From Microbacterium oryzae (GTDB taxonomy: Bacteria; Actinomycetota; Actinomycetes; Actinomycetales; Microbacteriaceae), in contig NZ_CP032550.1 in the NCBI RefSeq assembly GCF_009735645.1, forward strand, positions 2,170,001 to 2,234,000: a DNA stretch of 64,000 nt, given 5' to 3'. The translations under genes and the position numbers were made by a program. The first letter of the stretch is position 1; each line of letters opens with the position of its first letter. Positions 58,209 to 64,000 of this stretch are shown piece after piece. Under the pieces are notes generated by a model that was not told the origin of the DNA, did not search any database, and worked only from the letters and a program-made list of their open reading frames with translations.

Positions 58209-59255
58209 TCAGCTCTGGTGGGGAACGACCACCGCACGTCCGGACAGCTGCCCGGACTCCAGCTTGCGGTAGGCCTCGAGCGCCTCATCGAGCGAGTAGC
58301 GCTCGACGTCGGGACGGATCTGCCCCTTGCGGTACATGGCCACGACCTCGTGCAGCTCCTCGATGGTGCCCCAGTAGGTGTTGGTGATCGTCGACTCGTA
58401 CGGGGTGGCGAAGAACGACCACTCCGTCACGCCGCCTGCGATGCCGACGACCGTGAGCCGCCCCATCTGGGCCATCGAGGCCTGCGCGGTCTTGATGGTC
58501 GGCGTCGCTCCGACGAAGTCGAAGGCGGCGTCCACTCCGCGGCCGCCAGTGATCTCGCGGATGCGCTCGACCTGACCCTCGCCGCCGGCCACCGTGATCG
58601 CGCCGTTCGCCTCCGCACGCCGCATGGCGTCTTCCTTCATGTCGGTCGCGATCACCGTCGCGCCGGTGAGCGCGGTGAGGATCTGCACCGCGATCTGCCC
58701 GAGGCCCCCGAGGCCGATCACGAGGGCGAATCGACCGCCCCCGGAGAGGTTGGGGAGGGAGTTCTTGATGGCGTGGTACGGGGTGAGAGCGGCGTCGCTG
58801 AGCGGCGCAGCGTCGACCGGGTCCGCATCGCCGAGGGGCACGAGGTTGCGCGCGGGCACGACGACGTACTCGGCCATCCCGCCATCGCGCCCAATCCCCG
58901 TCGCGAGGTACGGCATGGTCGCTGCGTTCTCGCAATACGTGTCCTGGCCGCGCGAGCACGCCTTGCAGTGGCCACAGCCGATCGGACCGTACACGAGGTG
59001 CGCCTCGCCCTGCGCGAAGCCTTCGACGCCGGGGCCGACCTCCTCGACCCATCCCGACACCTCGTGCCCGAGGACGAAGGGAGGGTTCTGCGCGCCCGGG
59101 GCGCCCTCGTCGAACTCGTTGTAGATGGCGACGTCGGAGTGGCACGCGCCGGAGCCGGCCACCTTCAGCAGCACCTCACCGGCGCCGGGCACCGGCTTCT
59201 CGACCTCCGTGAGCGAAGGGAATGTGTGGAACTTCTCGAAGACGACTGCTCGCAT
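58209..59255 (-). CDS. Zinc-dependent alcohol dehydrogenase (NAD(P)-dependent)
   Basis: 348 residues of the medium-chain family. Catalytic zinc ligands Cys38-His39 ('GACHSD') and 'GHEVSG' (His64, Glu65); structural zinc Cys94, Cys97, Cys100, Cys108 ('CGHCKACSRGQDTYC'); Rossmann motif 'VIGLGGLGQIAVQ'. It oxidises or reduces a primary or secondary alcohol/aldehyde. The gene lies between two 40-bp direct repeats, suggesting it was inserted here. A TAGCCT box is 6 nt before the ATG. Confidence 0.93.
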   Translation of the reverse strand: MRAVVFEKFHTFPSLTEVEKPVPGAGEVLLKVAGSGACHSDVAIYNEFDEGAPGAQNPPFVLGHEVSGWVEEVGPGVEGFAQGEAHLVYGPIGCGHCKACSRGQDTYCENAATMPYLATGIGRDGGMAEYVVVPARNLVPLGDADPVDAAPLSDAALTPYHAIKNSLPNLSGGGRFALVIGLGGLGQIAVQILTALTGATVIATDMKEDAMRRAEANGAITVAGGEGQVERIREITGGRGVDAAFDFVGATPTIKTAQASMAQMGRLTVVGIAGGVTEWSFFATPYESTITNTYWGTIEELHEVVAMYRKGQIRPDVERYSLDEALEAYRKLESGQLSGRAVVVPHQS

Positions 59256-59261
59256 ACCGAA

Positions 59262-59267
59262 AGGCTA
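59262..59267 (-). promoter_or_regulatory. -10 box for adh (leaderless)
   Basis: TAGCCT on the minus strand, 6 nt, then ATG at 59255. Confidence 0.5.
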
Positions 59268-59290
59268 CGCCTGTCGAAGAACGCGGGACT

Positions 59291-59330
59291 CGCTCAGGCC
59301 GGAGCGAGGAAGCCGTCGAGCACGAGCTCG
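59291..59330. repeat. 40-bp direct repeat, copy 2 (real 3' end of methyltransferase gene)
   Basis: Identical to 58126-58165. It covers the last 12 codons of the methyltransferase gene and 3 bp beyond its stop. Confidence 0.95.
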
Positions 59331-60817
59331 CGCACGGAGGGCAGGAGCGCGGTCCGCAGTGCCGCCTCGTCCACCTCCAGCAGCTGCGCGAGCGCGGCGA
59401 CGATCTGCCCCAGTGACAGTTCGCCGTCGCTCGCGCCGACCAGCGCGGCCAGCGCGGGATCGGCCTGGACCGAGCGGCCGAATCCGCCGCCCTGCCGCAG
59501 CTCGATCACGCTGGGGTCGGCCGCGCCCGGCAGGTGGTGCCGCGACTCCGTCACGTCGGACGCCGTCTTCAGGTGCAGGGCGAGCAGCGCGTGGTCGTCG
59601 AGTGCGGCCACGCGGTCGTGCGCGGCCAGGACCGCGGCCAGGTGCGACCCCAGCGCGCCCTCTGACGGGATGGCCTGCGTCACCCGCTCGTAGCGCGCGA
59701 GGGTCGGCGCGCTCTCGGCTCGCCGCAGCAGGACGTAGCCGAAGCCGATGGCGCTGACCTTCCGCTCGGCGAAGTCGTCGAGCCATGCGTCGAGCAGGCG
59801 GTCGTGCTCGGGCGAGCCGGGAATCGTGCCGCCGTCTCTGATCCACATCTCGGCATACGCGATCGGGTCGAGCTCCTCGCGCTCGACGATCCAGGCGTCG
59901 AGAGGGATACCGGCGGACTCCACCCAGCCGCGCAGTCGGTCGAGTCCGTCGACGCCGGCGCGCGTCTCCCAGTTGCCCAGGAACTGCGCGACTCCGCCGG
60001 GAGCGAGATGAGCGCCCACGCCCTCGACCACGCTCTGCATGAGCGCATCGCCGACGAGCCCGCCGTCGCGGTACTCGTACTCGGGAACGCCCTGCACGCG
60101 CGGCGTGATGACGAACGGCGGGTTCGAGACGATGCGCTCGAAGGTCTCCCCGGCGACCGGCTCGAACAGCGATCCGCGACGCGTCTCGATCGCGCCCGTT
60201 CCCGCGAGCGCCGCGTTCAGATCCGTGAAGCGGAGCGCGCGCTCGGAGATGTCGGTGGCGACGACCCGGTCCGCGTAGCGGCACGCGCGCAGAGCCTGCA
60301 CCCCGCAGCCGGTGCCGAGGTCGAGCAGGGAGGCGGCGGATGCGGGCAGCTGCAGCCCCGCCAGGGTGAGCGATGCTCCGCCCGCGCCGAGCACGTGGTC
60401 CTCGGCGAGCGCGCCGCCGCCCAGGGCGATCTCGTCGAGGTCGCTGGCGAGCAGCCACTCCCCGGGGCCGCGATCATCATGGAACGACTGCGGGCGGAGG
60501 ACGGCGCGCGGCGTGACGACATCGGCGTCCAGCGTGGCGAGTCCGAGGTCGGCCAGCCCGCGGGCGCCGACGCGCGGAAGCGCTCGGTCGACGTCGGCGA
60601 CCGGCTGCGCGACGCCGAAGATGAGCACCCGTGCGAGCACGGCGAGCGCGTCGTCGCGGTCTCGGATGGCGCGGAGGGCCGGGGCGCGCAGGCTGCGGCC
60701 GATCGCGTCATCCGCTGCCACTCCCCACATCGCGCGCAACGCCTCCGAGCGGAAGCGCGCGGCCGCGAGGTCGGCGGCGAGGTCGCGGGCGAGGGGGAGG
60801 TCGGGATGCGAGGTCAC
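59294..60817 (-). CDS. SAM-dependent methyltransferase (HemK/RlmG-like, NPPF motif)
   Basis: 507 residues. 'SLLDLGTGCGVQALRACRYADRVVATDISERAL' is the SAM-binding motif, and 'FERIVSNPPFVITP' is the NPPF/Y motif of N-methyltransferases acting on bases or Gln. An N-terminal domain of ~150 residues and a C-terminal winged-helix-like tail ('EVDEAALRTALLPSVRELVLDGFLAPA') surround it, as in the actinobacterial DUF7059-type methyltransferases. Target unknown. The GTG at 60817 is chosen; TTG at 60829 is possible. Its 3' end is duplicated beyond the adh gene. Confidence 0.85.
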   Translation of the reverse strand: MTSHPDLPLARDLAADLAAARFRSEALRAMWGVAADDAIGRSLRAPALRAIRDRDDALAVLARVLIFGVAQPVADVDRALPRVGARGLADLGLATLDADVVTPRAVLRPQSFHDDRGPGEWLLASDLDEIALGGGALAEDHVLGAGGASLTLAGLQLPASAASLLDLGTGCGVQALRACRYADRVVATDISERALRFTDLNAALAGTGAIETRRGSLFEPVAGETFERIVSNPPFVITPRVQGVPEYEYRDGGLVGDALMQSVVEGVGAHLAPGGVAQFLGNWETRAGVDGLDRLRGWVESAGIPLDAWIVEREELDPIAYAEMWIRDGGTIPGSPEHDRLLDAWLDDFAERKVSAIGFGYVLLRRAESAPTLARYERVTQAIPSEGALGSHLAAVLAAHDRVAALDDHALLALHLKTASDVTESRHHLPGAADPSVIELRQGGGFGRSVQADPALAALVGASDGELSLGQIVAALAQLLEVDEAALRTALLPSVRELVLDGFLAPA

Positions 60818-60875
60818 CCGCCCATTCAACCGCCTCCACCCTCAAGCGATCTCGAAGCGAGCTCTCAGCGCACTT

Positions 60876-60902
60876 TTAGCACTCTTCCCATGAGAGTGCT
60901 AA
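60876..60902. promoter_or_regulatory. CIRCE element (HrcA binding site) of hsp20
   Basis: TTAGCACTC-N9-GAGTGCTAA, a perfect CIRCE inverted repeat, 68 bp upstream of the hsp20 start. Confidence 0.95.
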
Positions 60903-60909
60903 AACTGAA

Positions 60910-60930
60910 GTTGAGTCAGCAAGACTCAAG
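60910..60930. promoter_or_regulatory. HAIR-like element (HspR binding site) of hsp20
   Basis: GTTGAGT-N7-ACTCAAG, one mismatch from the HAIR consensus and arranged exactly like the clpB site. It follows the CIRCE element by 7 bp. Confidence 0.85.
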
Positions 60931-60970
60931 AAACATCCGGACACCGCCGAGCAGAGGGAGGACGATCACC

Positions 60971-61402
60971 ATGGCGATGTTCTTCGATCCGTTCCGGGAG
61001 TTCGACCGCATGGCCGACCAGCTCATGGACCGTCAGGCGCCGCGGCTCATGCCGATGGACCTGTACCGGGAAGGCGACCACTACGTCCTGAGCGCCGACC
61101 TGCCGGGCATCGACCCCGGGAGCGTGGACATCGATGTCGACGGGCAGCTCCTGACCATCCGCGCGCAGCGCACCGGCCGGGGCGGCGAGGGCGTGAAGTG
61201 GATCACGCGCGAGCGCTCCACCGGCTCGTTCCTGCGGCAGCTGAACCTCGGTCAGGGCATCGACACGGAGGGCATCACGGCGACGTATGAGAACGGCGTG
61301 ATGAGCGTGCTCATCCCGATCAGCGAGAAGGCCAAGCCGCGCAAGATCGAGGTGCAGCAGTCGGGCGAGGGCGCGCAGACGCTCACGCAGATCACCTCCT
61401 GA
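60971..61402 (+). CDS. Hsp20/alpha-crystallin family small heat-shock protein
   Basis: 143 residues. Short N-terminus 'MAMFFDPFREFDRMADQLM', then an alpha-crystallin domain ('PMDLYREGDHYVLSADLPGIDPGSVDIDVDGQLLTIRAQR' to 'ATYENGVMSVLIPISEKAKPRKIEV', with the GVL-type A-x-x-x-NGVM-x-V-x-IP motif). ATP-independent holdase that keeps unfolding proteins soluble. Ribosome site GGGAGG. Directly downstream of CIRCE and HAIR. Confidence 0.95.
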   Translation: MAMFFDPFREFDRMADQLMDRQAPRLMPMDLYREGDHYVLSADLPGIDPGSVDIDVDGQLLTIRAQRTGRGGEGVKWITRERSTGSFLRQLNLGQGIDTEGITATYENGVMSVLIPISEKAKPRKIEVQQSGEGAQTLTQITS

Positions 61403-61415
61403 TCCCGCAGACCGG

Positions 61416-61448
61416 AGAAGGGCCGAGGCCGGTGGCGTCGGCCCTTCT
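61416..61448. terminator. Terminator between hsp20 and galK
   Basis: Stem AGAAGGGCCGA / TCGGCCCTTCT (11 bp) with an 11-nt loop, ending in a short T/C-rich stretch. It serves the convergent genes from both sides. Confidence 0.7.
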
Positions 61449-61460
61449 TCCTGCGCGGGG

Positions 61461-62683
<1,223 letters not shown>

Positions 62684-62687
<4 letters not shown>

Positions 62688-63832
62688 GCGTTCACCGCCT
62701 CGCGCAGCCGATCTGCGGACTGCTCCGGCGGCACATCGCCGATCCACGCGCCCATGGCGGCCTCCGATCCGGCGAGGTACTTCAGCTTGTCCGCCGCGCG
62801 CCGCGGCGACGTCAGCTGCAGGTGCAGCCGCACGGTGTCGCGCGCGACGTCGACGGGCGCCTGATGCCAGGCGGCGATGTACGGCGTCGGGGTGTCGTAG
62901 AGACGGTCGACGCCGCGGAGAAGTCTGAGGTAGACGGACGCGAGCTCATCGCGCTCGGCCTCGGTCAGCGCGGCGAAGTCGGGAGCGTGCCGGCGCGGCG
63001 CGAGATGCACCTCGACGGGCCAGCGCGCCGCGAACGGCACGTACGCGATCCAGTGCTCGGCCTCGAGCACCACGCGCGGGCCCTCCTCCTCGAAGGCGAT
63101 GATCCGCTCGAACAGGTCGGCGCCCTCGCGCTCGATCGCCGCGAGCAGCAGCTTGGTCCGCGGCGTGATGTAGGGATACGCGTAGATCTGGCCGTGCGGA
63201 TGGTGCAGCGTCACGCCGATCTGCTCGCCCCGGTTCTCGAAGGGGAAGACCTGACGGATGCCCGGCAGGGCCGACAGCGCGGCGGTGCGGTCGGCCCACG
63301 CCTCAATGACGGTGCGCGCGCGGGTGACCGACTGCGTGCCGAACGAGCCCTCGCGCTCGGGGCTGAAGCAGACGACCTCGCAGCGGCCGACCGAAGTGCG
63401 ACTGCGACCGAGGCCGGGGGCGTCGAGGTCCGCCAGGCCCTGCGGCGGGTCGACGGCGACCGGAGCGTCGCCAGTGGCGGCGTCGAGCGCGGGCCCGAAC
63501 GACGGCGACTTGTTCTCGAAGACCGCGACGTCGTAGAGGTCGGGCACCTCCGAGGGGTTCGTCGGGCTCTGCGGCGCGAGCGGGTCGAGGTCGGCGGGCG
63601 GCAGGAACGCCCGGTTCTGCCGTGCGGCGGCGACCGAGATCCAGTCGCCCGTGAGCACGTCGCGGCGCATGGTGGCGGTCTCGGGGCGGCCGCCGAGCTC
63701 GCGCTCGTCCAGGCGCCGCGCGGCGGGCAGCGTCGTGCCGGGGTCGTCGTAGTAGATGAGCTCGCGCCCGTCCGCGAGGCGCGACACGCGCTTCACGACT
63801 CCGGCGCCCAGCGTCGTGGCCGGTGCCTCCAT
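62684..63832 (-). CDS. galT: Galactose-1-phosphate uridylyltransferase
   Basis: 382 residues. 'PFENRGEQIGVTLHHPHGQIYAYPYITPR' contains the HxHxQ active site (HPHGQ, ~211-215, nucleophile His). 'CEVVCFSPER' and 'AARWPVEVHLAPRRHAPDFAAL' are the other family motifs. Exchanges UMP between UDP-glucose and galactose-1-phosphate. First gene of galT-galK; TAAGGAG ribosome site. Confidence 0.95.
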
Positions 63833-63861
63833 GGCTTCTCCTTACCGCGCGAAGCCGCGCG

Positions 63862-63875
63862 TGTTGACGTCAACA
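63862..63875. promoter_or_regulatory. LacI-type operator between galT and lacI-type gene
   Basis: TGTTGACGTCAACA, a perfect 14-bp palindrome with central CG. It begins 2 bp after a TACCCT -10-like box (63883-63878) on the minus strand, so it would overlap the galT transcription start. Confidence 0.75.
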
Positions 63876-63915
63876 TGAGGGTAGTGCAAAGTGGGTCGGA
63901 GGAGAAGGGAGCGCC

Positions 63916-64000
63916 ATGCCTCAGGTCTCGGCGGCTGACGTCGCCCGGCTCGCCGGCGTCTCCGGACAGACCGTCTCGCGCGTGGCGAACGGCTCCCCCC
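63916..64000 (+). CDS. LacI family regulator, N-terminal fragment
   Basis: Only 28 codons are in the window; the gene runs off the right edge. 'VSAADVARLAGVSGQTVSRVANGSP' is a complete LacI HTH with the recognition helix. It has a GAAGGGA ribosome site. Divergent from galT across the palindromic operator, so it probably represses galTK and itself. Confidence 0.88.
   Translation, partial: MPQVSAADVARLAGVSGQTVSRVANGSP

Noticed and set aside
58126..59330. Integrative element with att sites
   Set aside because: The direct repeats look att-like, but there is no integrase, tRNA target or other mobile gene; only adh lies inside.

Overview
The window is high-GC DNA with very little space between genes, from an actinomycete. 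It is most likely Microbacteriaceae (Microbacterium or a close relative). That is an inference from the GC-rich codon use, HAIR and CIRCE heat-shock sites, a DUF222/HNH (13E12-type) protein, and many start codons placed directly behind a TANNNT -10 box. No tRNA, rRNA, CRISPR array, transposase or integrase was seen.

Layout. 1-2904: housekeeping and odd genes (M13 peptidase fragment, MATE efflux pump, VOC protein, SpoU methyltransferase). 2923-15366: an inositol-type carbohydrate catabolic island. It has iolD, two coupled IclR regulators, a split transketolase with iolB, and a converging operon of three Gfo/Idh/MocA dehydrogenases, iolE and a second TIM-barrel isomerase. That operon has a well-formed promoter with a LacI-type operator at its start point, next to a lacI gene. 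15417-20663: membrane protease-like protein, DtxR-type regulator, and an ABC exporter with a NarL-type two-component system. 20745-28933: SDR, HAD phosphatase, ROK kinase, pyrE, xthA, a RibD-like reductase, a VOC protein with no ordinary start codon, and a second two-component system.

28941-42643 is the main find: a complete RiPP gene cluster of thiopeptide/goadsporin type. Genes on the minus strand, in order of transcription: small secreted protein, ABC ATPase and permease, YcaO, zinc-binding ThiF-like partner, an RRE/ThiF-like protein fused to an azoline dehydrogenase, a second dehydrogenase, three tandem precursor peptides sharing an Ala-Ser-Cys-Pro-Ala-Ser core, an RRE-M50 protease, a split LanB (glutamylation part, then SpaB_C elimination/cycloaddition part), and two small proteins. 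A LuxR-type regulator follows. Most genes overlap by ATGA. The precursors have no usual length advantage (58-59 codons) and are easily missed.

42942-50679: FMN reductase, NatA/NatB-like ABC exporter, nitroreductase, an N-domain-less ClpB under a perfect HAIR operator, and a DesK/DesR-like pair. 50770-58105: DUF222/HNH protein, small multidrug-export-like protein, two glycosyltransferases, CCA-adding enzyme. 58126-59330: an alcohol dehydrogenase gene lying between two perfect 40-bp repeats that copy the 3' end of the neighbouring methyltransferase gene. 60876-61402: hsp20 controlled by both a CIRCE and a HAIR site. 61461-64000: galT-galK operon (galK carries a 27-bp in-frame tandem duplication) divergent from a truncated lacI-type gene across a palindromic operator.
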